This document shows, piece by piece, positions 1 through 10,326 of a DNA stretch of 23,147 nucleotides. Where the stretch lies: assembly GCA_964058845.1 (NCBI GenBank), contig CAXKVR010000674.1, forward strand, positions 1 to 23,147, given 5' to 3'. A program made the translations under genes and the position numbers. Origin of the DNA: Carex sylvatica (Eukaryota; Streptophyta; Magnoliopsida; Poales; Cyperaceae). Within the stretch, counting starts at the first letter, position 1; each line of letters opens with the position of its first letter. The notes under the pieces were generated by a model. That model did no database searches. It was not told where the DNA came from and saw nothing but the letters and a program-made list of their open reading frames with translations.

Positions 1-940
1 TGGTTGTGTCTCTATATGGAAAGAGAAGTGGTTAGTTCCAACCGTAATACAACACTCCTATTGAAGGTCTTTGCAGCACTCTAGTAATGTCTACAAATGG
101 AAAGCGAAGAAAGTAGTTGCAACACTAATAGAACACTTCAACTGAAGACATTTCCAACACTCCAGTGGTGTCTCCATATGGCTAGAGAAGATGGTAGTAC
201 CAATGTAAATACAACACTCCAATTGATGATGGTCTTTGAAGAGCTCCAGTGGTGTCTCCATATGGCAAGAGAAGAGGGTAGTTGCAACCTTAATGCAACA
301 CTCCAATTGATGTTCTTTACAACACTCCATTATTGTCTCCATATGGCTAGAATAAAGGTTAGTTCTAACCCTAATACAATACTCCAATTGAAGGTCTTTG
401 CGGCACTCTAGTAGTGTCTCCAAATGGGAAGGGAAAAAAGTAGTTGCAACGCAAAAAAAACAATCCAATTGAAGGCATTTGCTACACTTCAGTAGTGTCT
501 CCATATGAGGGTGGTACCAACTCCAATACAACACTCCAATTGAGGATTTTTGCAGCACTCTAGTAGTGTGTCCAAATGGAAAGATTGCAACCCTAATACA
601 ACACTCCAATTGAATGTCTTTGCGGCACTCCAGTAGTGTCTCCATATGGCAGGAGATAAGGGTAATTGCAACACTAATAGAACACTCTATTTGAAGGTTC
701 TTGCAACACTTTTGTAATGTTTCTACATAGTAAGAGAAGGGGGTAGTTGCCACCCTAATACAACACTCCAATGGAAGGTTTTTACAGCACTCCAGTAGTG
801 TCTCGATATAGCATGAGAAGAGTGTAGTCGCAACCATAATGCAACACTCCAATTTATGTTTTTTTTAACACTCCATTAGTGTCTCCATATGGCAAGAGAA
901 GAGGTTAGTTCCAACCCTAATACAACACTCTAATTAAAGG

Positions 941-1262
941 TCTTTGCAGCACTCTAGTAATGTCTCCAAATGGCAAGCGAATAAAGTAGTTGCAACACTA
1001 ATAGAACACTTCAACTGGAGACATTTCAAACACTCCATTAATGTCTCCATAAGGTTAGAGAAGATGGTAGTTCCAATCCAATACAACACTCCAATTGAAA
1101 GTCTTTGCAACACTCTAGTAATGTCTCCAAATGGCAAGCGAAGAAAGTAGTTGCAACACTAATAGAACACTTCAACTGGAGACATTTCAAACACTCCATT
1201 AGTGTCTCCATAAGGTTAGAGAAGATGGTAGTTCCAACCCAATACAACACTCCAATTGAAAG
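941..1262. repeat. Dimeric higher-order repeat inside the array (2 x 161 bp)
   Basis: Positions 941-1101 and 1102-1262 are near-identical 161-bp copies, each made of two unlike ~81-bp units. Both contain the unusual variants ACTTCAACTGGAGACATTTC and CATAAGGTTAGAGAAGATGG, which are rare elsewhere in the array. A more diverged relative starts at about 68 and runs to about 230. The pattern fits local amplification of a two-unit block by unequal exchange. Confidence 0.85.
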
Positions 1263-2286
1263 TCTTTGCAACACTTCAGTAGTGTCTCCAAATGGCAAGA
1301 GATGGAAGAGGGCAGATGCAATGCTAATACTACACTCCAATTGAAGGTGCTTGCAACACTCTAGTAGTATCTCCTTATGAAAAGAGAAGATCTTACTTGC
1401 AACCCTAATACAAACACTCCAATTGAAGTTCATTGCAGCACTATAGTAGTGTGCTCCAAAATGGCAAGAGAAGAGGGTAGTTGCAACCATAATACAACAC
1501 TCCAATTGAAGGTTCCTGATATAGCAAGAAAAGACGGTAGTTCCAACCCCAATACAACAATCTAATTAAAGGTCTTTGGAGTACACTTCTAGTATGTTCC
1601 CAGATGGCAAGAGAAGAGGGTGTTTGCAACTCTAATATAACAATCCAACTGAAGGTGTTTGCAGCAATCTAGTAGTGTCTTCATATGGCAAGAGATGAGG
1701 GTAGTTTCCACCCTAATGCAACACTCCAAGTGAAGTTCTTGTAACGCCCGATTAGTGTCACTATATGTCAAGAAAAGAGGGTAGTTCCAACCCTAATACA
1801 ACACTCCAAATGAAGGTCTATGTTGCACTCTAGTAATCTCTCCAAATGGCAAGAGAAGTGGGTTCTTGCAATACACTACTCCAATTGAAGGTCTTTGCAG
1901 CACTCTAGTAGTGTCTTCAAATGGCAATGGAAGAAAGTAGTTGCGATGCTAATACAACACTACAATTGAAGGCATTTGCAACACTTCTGTAGTGTCTCCA
2001 TATGGCAAGAGAAGAGGATAGTACCAACCCCAATGCAGCACTCCAATTGAAGTTCTTGCAGTAGTCTAGTAGTGTCTCCAAATGGCAAGAGAAGTGGATA
2101 GTTTCAATTCTAATAGAACACTACAATTGAAGGTCTTTGCAGCACTCTAGTAGTGTCTCCAAATGGCATGACGGCATTTGCAACACATCATTAGTGTCTC
2201 CATATGGCTAGACAAGAGGGTGGTACCAACTCCAATACAACACTCCAAATGAAGTTTTTTGCAACACCCTAGTAGTGTGTCCAAAT

Positions 2287-4131
2287 GGAAAGATTGCAAC
2301 CCTAATACAACACTCTAATTGATGCCTTTGTGGCATTCTAGTAGTGTCTCCATTAGTAGTGTCTCCATTAGTAGTGTGTTCCCAGATGGAAAGAGAAGAG
2401 CGTGTTTGCAACCCTAATACAACACTCCAATTCAAGGTGTTTGCAGCACTATAGGACTATCTCCATATGGCAAGAGATGAGGGTAGTTTCCATCCTAATA
2501 AAGCGCTCCAATTGAAGGTCCTTGCAGCACTCTAGTAATGTCTGGAGATGGCAAGAGACGAGGGCAGTAGCAACACTAATACAACACTCAAATTGAAGGT
2601 CTTTGTAGCACTAATGTAGTATCTCTATATAGAAAGAGAAGAGGATAGTTGTAATCCTGATACAACACTCCAATTAAATGTCTTTGTTGCACTCTAATAG
2701 TGTCTCCAACTAGCTAGGAAAGATGGTAGTTGCAAATCTAATATAACTCCCTAATTGAATGTCTTTGCAGCACTCTAGTAGTGTCTGCATATTGCATGAG
2801 TAGAATGTAATTTGCAACACTAATAAAACACTCCAATTTATGGCCTTTATAGCACTGAAGTAGTGTCTCAATATGGCAATAGAAGTTGGTAGTGGCAATT
2901 CTGATACAACACTCCATTTAAAGGTATTTATTGCACAACAATAGGGTCCCCAAATGGTCAGAAAAAAAGGGTAGTTGCAATAATGATAAGGTCTTTGCAA
3001 CACATCATTAGTGTCTCCATATGGAAAGATTGCAACCCTAATACAACACTCTAATTGATGCCTTTGTGGCATTCTAGTAGTGTCTCCATTAGTAGTGTGT
3101 TCCCAGATGGAAAGAGAAGAGCGTGTTTGCAACCCTAATACAACACTCCAATTCAAGGTGTTTGCAGCACTATAGGACTATCTCCATATGGCAAGAGATG
3201 AGGGTAGTTTCCATCCTAATAAAGCGCTCCAATTGAAGGTCTTTGCAGCACTCTAGTAATGTCTGGAGATGGCAAGAGATGAGGGCAGTAGCAACACTAA
3301 TACAACACTCAAATTGAAGGTCTTTGTAGCACTAATGTAGTATCTCTATATAGAAAGAGAAGAGGATAGTTGTAATCCTGATACAACACTCCAATTAAAT
3401 GTCTTTGTTGCACTCTAATAGTGTCTCCAACTAGCTAGGAAAGATGGTAGTTGCAACTCTAATATAACTCCCTAATTGAATGTCTTTGCAGCACTCTAGT
3501 AGTGTGTTCCCAGATGGAAAGAGAAGAGCGTGTTTGCAACCCTAATACAACACTCCAATTCAAGGTGTTTGCAGCAATATAGGACTATCTCCATTTGGCA
3601 AGAGATGAGGGTAGTTGACACCCTAATAAAGCGCTCCAATTGAAGGTCCTTGCAGCACTCTAGTAGTGTCTCGAGATGGCAAGAGACGAGGGTAGTAGCA
3701 ACACTAATATAATACTCAAATTGAAGGTCTTTGTAGCACTAATGTAGTGTCTCTATATAGAAAGAGAAGAGGATAGTTGTAATCCTAATACAACACTCCA
3801 ATTAAATGTCTTTGTTGCACTCTAATAGTGTCTCCAACTAGCTAGGAAAGATGGTAGTTGCAAATCTAATATAACTCCCTAATTGAATGTCTTTGCAGCA
3901 CTCTAGTAGTGTCTGCATATTGCATGAGTAGAATGTAATTTGCAACACTAATAAAACACTCCAATTTATGGCCTTTATAGCACTGAAGTAGTGTCTCAAT
4001 ATGGCAATAGAAGTTGGTAGTGGCAATTCTGATACAACACTCCATTTAAAGGTATTTATTGCACAACAATAGGGTCCCCAAATGGTCAGAAAAAAAAGGG
4101 TAGTTGCAATAATGATAAGGTCTTTGCAACA
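2287..4131. repeat. Large higher-order duplication blocks A, B and C inside the array
   Basis: Three long near-identical blocks follow one another. Landmark GTGTTCCCAGATGG occurs at 2376, 3097 and 3504, giving offsets of 721 bp (about nine units) and 407 bp (about five units). Block A (about 2287-3022) and block C (about 3504-4131) share a distinctive tail that includes GTCTGCATATTGCATGAG (about 2783 and 3911, offset 1128 bp). Block B (about 3023-3503) lacks that tail and jumps directly to block C at a shared CTCTAGTAGTGT motif. Copies differ at only a few positions, far less than neighbouring monomers differ, so these events are recent compared with the array itself. Confidence 0.85.
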
Positions 4132-5197
4132 CTCCAGTAGTGTCTCCATATGGTTAGAGAAAAGGATAGTACCAACCCCAATACAACACTCCAATTGAAG
4201 GTCTTTGCAGGACTCTAGTAGTGTCTCCAAATGGAAAGGGATGGAAGAGGGCAGTTGCAATGCTAATACTACACTCTAATTAAAGGTCCTGGCAACACTC
4301 TAGTAGTGTCTCCATGACAAGAGAATGAGGTTGTTGCAACCCTAATACAAATACTCTAATTGAAGTTCATTGCAGCACTCTAGTAGTGAGTTCCAAAATG
4401 GCAAGAGAAGATGGTAGTTGCAACCCTAATAGAACACTCCAATTGAAGGTGTTTGCATCACTCTATTAGTGTCTCCATAGGGCAAGAGATGTGAGTAGTT
4501 GCAATACTAATACAACATTCCATTTGAAGGGTCATGCAGCACTCTTGTGATGTCTCCATATAACAAGAGAAGAGGCTAGTTGCCACCCCAATACAACACT
4601 TTAATTGATTCAGGTCTTTGTGGTACACTAGTAGTGTGTTCCCTAATGGTAATAGAAGAAGGTGTTTGCAATCCTAATAGAACACTCCAATTGAATGTGT
4701 TTGAAACACTCTTGTAGTGTCTCCATATTGAAAGAGAAGAAAGTAGTTGCAACTCTAATACAACACTCCAATTGAAGGAGTTTGTAGCACTCCAGTAGTT
4801 TCTCAATATGGCAAGAGAAGATGGTAGTTGCAACCCTAATACAACACCTATTGAAGTTGCAGCAGTCTAGTAATGTCTCAAGATGACAAGAGATGAGGGT
4901 AGTTGCAACCCTAACAAAATACTGTAATTGAAGGTGTTTGCAGAACTCTACTAGTGTCTCTATATGGGAAGAGAAGAGGGTAGTTGCAAATCTAATACAA
5001 CACTCCAGTTAAAAGTAGTACTCTAGTAGTACTCCATATGGAAAAAGAAGATGGTAGTTGCAACTATAATACAACACTCCAATTGAAAGTCTTTGTGGCA
5101 CTCCAGTAGTGTCTCTATATGGCAAGAGGAGAGGATAGTTACAACCCGAATGCAACACTTCAATTAAAGTTCTTTGCAACACTCCATTAGTGTCTCC

Positions 5198-6800
5198 TGA
5201 TGGGTCAAAATCGAGCTAAGAATATTTATAACTCTAATTGTGTATGTTGAGGCATTTTTGTCGGCCTATTATTTTGGCGTAGACTGGCGCGAACGTCTCT
5301 GTAGACTCCTTCCCTTGAGTAGGTAAAGGGGAGGAAGTTTATTATTTGATTGTGGAGATTCTTTTCCTTCTGACAGGCGCAAGCACCTATCGTTAATTAC
5401 CTTGGATAGTACCCATGAACCTTCGATTAAGGGGCTACACGAAATGGCATGATTAGGGTAGTTATCGAAAGTACAATTAAGAAGATAGGGTGATACTGAA
5501 TCAGAGGAGTAGTACTGATTCAACCTTCAAGGGGCATACTAATGGTGTATGCCTAGGGTTTTCTAGGACTTTTATTTAATTTAGACTTTACCTAGAATTT
5601 TCTAGGGCTTTTGTTTAATTTGGGGTTGCCTATTACATGCAAGGACTTTAGCTGATTTGAGAGTGCCTAGGATTTTCTAGGGCTTTTGTTTAGGGTGCCT
5701 GCTTCATGCAAGGGGTTTAGTTGATTTGAGGGTGCCTAAGATTTTCTAGGGCTTTCGTTTGGGGTGCCTGTTTCATGCAAGGGCTTTAGCTGATTTGAGG
5801 GTGCCTAGGATTTTCTAGGACTTTTGGGCGACATCGGACTACTTGAGTGGGTATCTGGAACACTTTGACAGCCTACGTCTCCAGAGCCCGCGACCTTCGA
5901 GATGGCGCGTCTTTCTTTACCCAATGAGAAAGGAATACAAGGTGGAACCGGTGGGCCCTTACAAACTTATGAGAAGTCACACGGCCCGAACAAGGAGCAC
6001 TAAAGGCTCAAGTTGGTCAATCTGATTCGCGAGGACTCAAGGATTACCGAGTGACCACTACAGCTCAAGATAACAAGGGTGAGCACAAAGGCTTAAAGGA
6101 TTACAAGATGTTTGTAGTAAATAAAGATCTCTTACAAATCACTCGGATTATTGAAGTTGACTGAGTATGGTGGAGGAGATTTTCGGTTGTTGAATGAGTA
6201 TTAAAGTTTAAGGTCTAGAAACCATGGTGACTCTCTTGTGAATAGATGAGATAAAGTTTGATGGCAGGAGCTACCCAAGAAACCTAGCATTGTCTTCTAT
6301 ATTAAGGGAGAGAGAGGCAAATCTAGGGTTATTTTTGTTTCCAAATCTGACGTCTGTCTTTCAAGGCCTATAGTGATCCATACGTTCATATTTTGAACAA
6401 TGTTAATACATAGAAGTTGTATATGTCGGTCTTCTGAGAATTGCAAGCTTTGAATCACTCAAATCAGAGTTCGTATGACCAAACAGTGGCCAAAATACAA
6501 AAGGTGCGCAGGCTGACGGACCATAACGGTCCATGACAGTTGCAACGGTCCGACTCTATTTCAACTTTCGGCTGGGACCGCTTGAATTGATTTTATGCGG
6601 TGTGGTTGGTATTTATTATGTTATAACGGTCCCTGGACTATTATAACGGTCAGCAACTGTTCTGTAACTTCATCACTATTCAAACAGACGTATCTTGGTG
6701 CTCGAGTGTCCGATTTTGGCATATGACCACTTTTCGGAAAGCTTGTGAAGAGTAGATGTTGATTATTAAGTCCTACGTCTTACAAATCTGCACACATCTC
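5198..6800. mobile_element. Probable degenerate LTR-retrotransposon flank or solo LTR
   Basis: This block is unrelated to the array and richer in G+C than the DNA to its right. Around 6290-6330 a TATA-like CTATATTAAGGGAGAGAG is followed by a CTAGGGTT motif, as in the U3/R junction of many plant LTRs. At 6425-6680 come stretches of the type seen in plant retrotransposon leaders, with repeated ACGGTCC motifs (for example at 6520-6560 and 6640-6655). I could not fix TG...CA ends, a target-site duplication, a tRNA primer-binding site or any gag/pol coding sequence. The assignment rests on style of sequence only. A plain unique spacer remains possible. Confidence 0.3.
5548..5830. repeat. Short tandem repeat with 69-bp period
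   Basis: The motif CATGCAAGG recurs at 5636, 5705 and 5774, exactly 69 bp apart, and TTTTCTAGG at 5559, 5598, 5673, 5742 and 5811. Each unit reads GTGCCTAGGATTTTCTAGGG, then CTTTTGTTT, then GGGTGCCTG.TTCATGCAAGG, then a GCTGATTTGAGGG segment. About three full units plus partial copies at each end are present. The unit is unrelated to the 81-bp array. Confidence 0.85.
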
Positions 6801-7515
6801 AATTCAAGAAAACTGTTAAATGCAATTTATGTATGTTTTATAAATCTAGTCAAACAGATAAGTCGAGGGCTCCCAAAGCCACAATATGTATGGTTGTTAG
6901 TTAAATACTACGTTGGATAATACCAACGAGTACACATTCTCATGTGAGAAAAATAATAATCTCATACTTTAGAATTTCAGACACAAATAAAACAATCATG
7001 ACACAAATACAATCCAGATTAAATGTTTTATTTTTTGTCACGTTCAATCCCCTGATCTCTATCATCCATTTGATTAAATTGACAACTCCTTGTCATATGA
7101 TCAGTAGAACATGATCATAATCTAATCTAAATGCTAATCTTATACCGATAATTAATGTTCTTTGTTAATTACCTAGACTAGGGACACTTTAGAGTATTCA
7201 TTAACTTTTGTATAGAGTTCAACAATTCCAAGTCCACAACCTGAATTATATATAAGTAATGCAATACTCAATAAACAAATTGATAAACAAATCATCCAAT
7301 TAGAAAGAACAAAAATTAAAATACTATCATTGTATGATTGGCTTCTAGATCACATCACTAACAAGCCAACCTCCCCTACACGCCACCCGATTAAAAAAAA
7401 TGTCCTTGATGTCTTCCTTGTTTTTAGTCATTTTGTGCAGTGGAGAGCAAGAAGGTAAGAGAGGAGATATTAGTGACTACTTGAAGTCAGTTTGTTAGAC
7501 ATTGTAATGTTAGAT
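6801..7515. other. AT-rich spacer, no gene seen
   Basis: I see no long open frame, RNA gene or terminal repeat here. A short piece at about 7440-7470 has a splice-like CAG and AAGGTAAGAG pair, but nothing around it supports an exon. Confidence 0.5.
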
Positions 7516-7552
7516 CTTGTGTTGTGTTTGTATTGTGTTTGTGTTGTGTTGT
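7516..7552. repeat. TGTGTT-rich simple repeat
   Basis: An imperfect run of TTGTG and TGTTTG words, low complexity with no coding potential. Confidence 0.7.
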
Positions 7553-7797
7553 TAAATGTTAATGTGTTATAGTATAAATGTGGAGGAATGATGTATTTTT
7601 TTATTTAATAAAAATAATACTTAACTGTCATTGTGAATGATAAAAAAAGGGACAAAAAAATGAACGTTCCATATTTCATGAATGATAGTGTGTCAAGATA
7701 TGTACTAAATCCAATGAAATACACACTCACAAAGAAATATCGAATAGTAAAGAATGTGTTTGAGCTATTATGGACTGTTAAGTACAAGAATCCAAAT

Positions 7798-7800
<3 letters not shown>

Positions 7801-7840
<40 letters not shown>
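7801..7840. repeat. (TA)20 microsatellite
   Basis: An uninterrupted run of 20 TA dinucleotides. The open frame across it (7633-7845) ends in an artificial Ile-Tyr run and is not a gene. This tract is likely to vary in length between individuals. Confidence 0.97.
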
Positions 7841-7841
<1 letters not shown>

Positions 7842-7844
<3 letters not shown>

Positions 7845-8189
7845 GGTAGCGACTACCAGATGTACAATAATAGATGTGTTTACAACTTTAGAATTTAAAA
7901 AAAATAAAATAAATAAAAGAACAACACTCCCCTTCTCTCAACCAAGTATAGCTGTACTTCTATAACATTTCAACTACATTTATGTCTCTTCCTTGATATC
8001 ACGTGCCAACAGTCATAGTGGTTTGCATTGACACCTAAAAATATACAAGAATCCAAATGTCATTGTTGGTTGATGGCACCAAGACATTCGTTCAAAACAA
8101 ATTCTTGAATTTTTCATATTGTTTTTTTAATTTTGTTTATTTCATCAAAACAATTTGAGCTTTTGAAGTATTTTGGCATCAAAGACGTA
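7842..8189. other. AT-rich spacer, no gene seen
   Basis: Low-complexity AT-rich DNA. Nothing recognisable on either strand. Confidence 0.5.
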
Positions 8190-8197
8190 GTTCTGAG

Positions 8198-8737
8198 TAG
8201 AGCTGTCAAAAAAGCTCACAGTTTGTGGCTCGCTTCTAGCTCGCTCGCTAATAGTTCTTTCGGTAGTGGATTGAGCTGTTAACGAGCCAACTTGGTCCAG
8301 GCTCGAGCCAAAATAAACGAGTTGAGCCAAGGGTCAACTCGGCTCGTTAAGCTACAGTGGATTTAGGGTTTAGCCCCGTATAATTTTAAGGCAGTCTCAT
8401 TTTCAAAGGCGTAATTATGCAAAATTAATGTATTTTTGGTCTGGAAAGAAAGGATATGGGCTTCAGTTGCTTGAAGATGTGCCTACTGAACGATTTCTTA
8501 AATTTTTTGAATGAGCTTTTTATTTTTATATTTTTGAATTTGTATAATAGCAGTCTAATAAAGCATAGCGAGCCAGCTCATCAGCTCGCAAGCTAGTTTG
8601 AGCTGACTTGTCATGAGCGAGCCAGGATTTTTTGGCTCAAATGACCTAAGTCCAGCTCGCTCGGTCCATGCTCGGGTCAAAATAAACCAGCCAAGCTAAG
8701 ACCCAGCTCGATCCGAGCCAGCTCGTTTACATCTCTA
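8198..8737. mobile_element. Non-autonomous hAT-type element with TIRs and 8-bp target-site duplication
   Basis: The left end reads TAGAGCTGTCAAAAAAGCTC and the right end reads CTCGTTTACATCTCTA, whose complement starts TAGAGATGTAAACGAG, so the ends are short inverted repeats. Immediately outside are GTTCTGAG (8190-8197) and CTTCTGAG (8738-8745), an 8-bp duplication with one mismatch, the length typical of hAT transposons. The interior is packed with GCTCG and GAGCC words, as in a common plant hAT-derived repeat, and has no transposase frame. A segment at about 8297-8331 is repeated in direct orientation at about 8666-8700 (shared core TCAAAATAAAC/CCAAAATAAAC), so the right end seems to have been duplicated internally. 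An AT-rich filler at about 8346-8570 separates the two parts. Confidence 0.85.
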
Positions 8738-8745
8738 CTTCTGAG

Positions 8746-9576
8746 TGGGTCAATGTAATTTTGATAACTATATGTACATGAATAGAGAATTAAAGCCATA
8801 TTGTATATGAAAAAATTTAGAAGAAAAAAATGTGGGTCCTTGTAGAATCTTAGCTTCCAAATTTTAGAACTTTTAAAATTAATACTTTAGTTTCGTACAT
8901 CACAATCTTTGTTTTGAAGTAGCGGACGAATAGCCTACTATGAATTACAATATTTCTATTGTTGTGTTGATCCCAGTTGAACTCGGCCAACCAATAAAGG
9001 CCCATGTCAACCATGATAAATAAAGCCTGTTACGGTTAGGCTAATTATCTGCAATTGTTTCCATCTTTTCTGACCTGGGTCACTGGGTGGGTTATAATGA
9101 TTTGGATATGAAGCGATAGTATCAATTGTGCTTCTGCGAAGAGCCCATAAGCCCATTTATCTTAGATGTTGGCTGTCGAATTGCCGAGTAACGAGAGAAC
9201 AAAGGCAATACAAGTTTACAACAGAATAAGATGAGAGAAATGATCGCAGCTTCTTACGAATTATGATAACTCCGTCGTTTAATTCTGGAATTATGACTGT
9301 CAATATTTTTGTTATTAGAAGAACATCTTTCACATATCACAATTCAAATAATGTGTGGTGGGTGTTACTTATTTTTGTTTCTATGGTTTTTTTTTGTCAT
9401 GATGTGACTTTTAAGGTTGCTTAACAATGTCCATCAAATTTCATGTTTGTTGCTGATGCTATCTAACTTGTCCAATGATATAATCAAATATATTTATAAA
9501 AAAAATCACAACAACAACATGATGGCCACACAATACGACTTTAACATTTGTCAGATGAAATTTAGGGATTAAGAAA
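8746..9576. other. Spacer, no gene seen
   Basis: Mostly AT-rich. No frame of convincing length or composition, no terminal repeats and no RNA gene signature noticed. Confidence 0.5.
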
Positions 9577-9711
9577 TAGGATTCTAAACGGATCGGATTT
9601 ATCCGATTTCATCCGAATTCAAAAAATTACTTAAATTATCCGATTTATATCTGTATTCGAGACTATCCATATATGTATTATCCAATCCGTATCTGACCGT
9701 TTACATCCCTA
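9577..9711. mobile_element. Short hAT-like element of the GTAAACGGATC family
   Basis: The left end reads TAGGATTCTAAACGGATCGG. The right end reads GACCGTTTACATCCCTA, whose complement is TAGGGATGTAAACGGTC. The two ends are therefore inverted repeats, with a two- or three-base scar in the left one. The interior is rich in ATCCGAT and ATCCG words and is related to the element at 21497-21878. Flanking 8-mers (TTAAGAAA and ATTGGATT) do not match, so the target-site duplication has decayed or one end is wrong. Confidence 0.65.
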
Positions 9712-9986
9712 ATTGGATTGTTGGCAACACATTACAATAATTTTCTTTTTAAATAAAAAATAAGGATCATATCATTCAACTTCAAATAATTGTTCATTTA
9801 ATTTTAAACATACGACCTCACATCTTTGACACTAAATTAAAAATCAGTTTTCCCGAAAATTAATTTCTTTGTTAAAATTTTCGGTATTTGGTTTGAAACT
9901 ATCTAATAAAAGTGGTTTAGCAGGTTAATTTCTAGGTTCCCTTTTCATATACTGTTGTTTCAATTTTTGGATAGGATAACCTCTTT

Positions 9987-10096
9987 GTTTTCGAAAAATA
10001 AACGGAACCAGCTATTCTATTCCTTAAGCCCATATTTGGTTTTCGAAAAATAAATGGAACCAGCTTTTCTATTCTTTAAAGACTTAAGCTCATATT
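9987..10096. repeat. Tandem duplication, 51-bp period
   Basis: GTTTTCGAAAAATAAA followed by GGAACCAGCT.TTCTATTC occurs at 9987 and again at 10038, each time leading into CTTAAG.(C)TCATATTTG. The second copy carries a small insertion. The duplicated segment includes the left end of the candidate element that follows. Confidence 0.85.
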
Positions 10097-10323
10097 TGAT
10101 TGTGGCATAACTAGCTCCATAAGTAATTTATTTTACATTTATGAAATCAAACAAGAATAAGTAAGGCATAAAAAATCACTTATGCCGGCATATAAAAAAT
10201 TATGACACAATTTTTAAAATATCTCCCGTAACTTAATTTTAAGTCACAATCGAATAAGAATAATTTAAAATAATTAATTTATTTCAGCATAACTTTAACC
10301 CACAATTGTGTAAATACATGGCC
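10087..10323. mobile_element. Candidate Tourist-like (PIF/Harbinger) MITE
   Basis: The left end reads AGCTCATATTTGATTGTGG. The complement of the right end reads GGCCATGTATTTACACAATT, then GTGG. The two agree with gaps and resemble the termini of Tourist-like MITEs. TTA trinucleotides lie just outside at 10084-10086 and 10324-10326, the target size for this superfamily. The inverted repeats are imperfect, so this is a tentative call. There is no coding capacity. Confidence 0.4.
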
Positions 10324-10326
10324 TTA

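Larger units (their letters stand above)
1..5197. repeat. Tandem array of a degenerate ~81-bp unit (satellite/minisatellite)
   Basis: The whole stretch is head-to-tail copies of one unit of about 80-82 bp. The most constant core reads CTAATACAACACTCCAATTG, followed by GAAGGTCTTTGCAGCACT, then CTAGTAGTGTCTCCATATGG, then CAAGAGAAGAGGGTAGTTGC. Successive GTGTCTCC motifs sit near 165, 253, 334, 413, 496 and so on, so roughly 60 or more units are present. The array begins mid-unit at the left edge, so it continues outside the window. Copies differ by scattered substitutions, small indels and a few partly deleted units (for example near 1510-1590 and 2165-2200). The last recognisable unit ends at about 5197. 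Because the unit is close to 81 bp (27 codons), several frames stay open over many units, mainly on the minus strand (for example 91-852). I read these as a by-product of the period, since the frame shifts from block to block. Confidence 0.95.

Noticed and set aside
97..411. Plus-strand open frame of 104 codons in the array
   Set aside because: It is made only of array units, has no counterpart frame further along, and exists because the period is near a multiple of three.
1..5197. Telomere-like ACCCTAATAC in the array unit
   Set aside because: It occurs once per 81-bp unit and differs from the plant telomere repeat CCCTAAA. There is no run of telomere repeats.
5269..5523. 84-codon minus-strand frame
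   Set aside because: No recognisable domain; it lies in the retrotransposon-like block and ends on no regulatory signal.
7633..7845. 70-codon plus-strand frame
   Set aside because: Its end is the (TA)20 microsatellite and the rest is AT-driven with no domain.
8145..8330. 61-codon minus-strand frame
   Set aside because: It straddles the left end of the hAT-type element, so its content is transposon terminus rather than protein.
9853..9886. Short hairpin CCGAAAATT ... AATTTTCGG
   Set aside because: Arms of only nine bases in AT-rich DNA, with no further structure or neighbours to give it a role.
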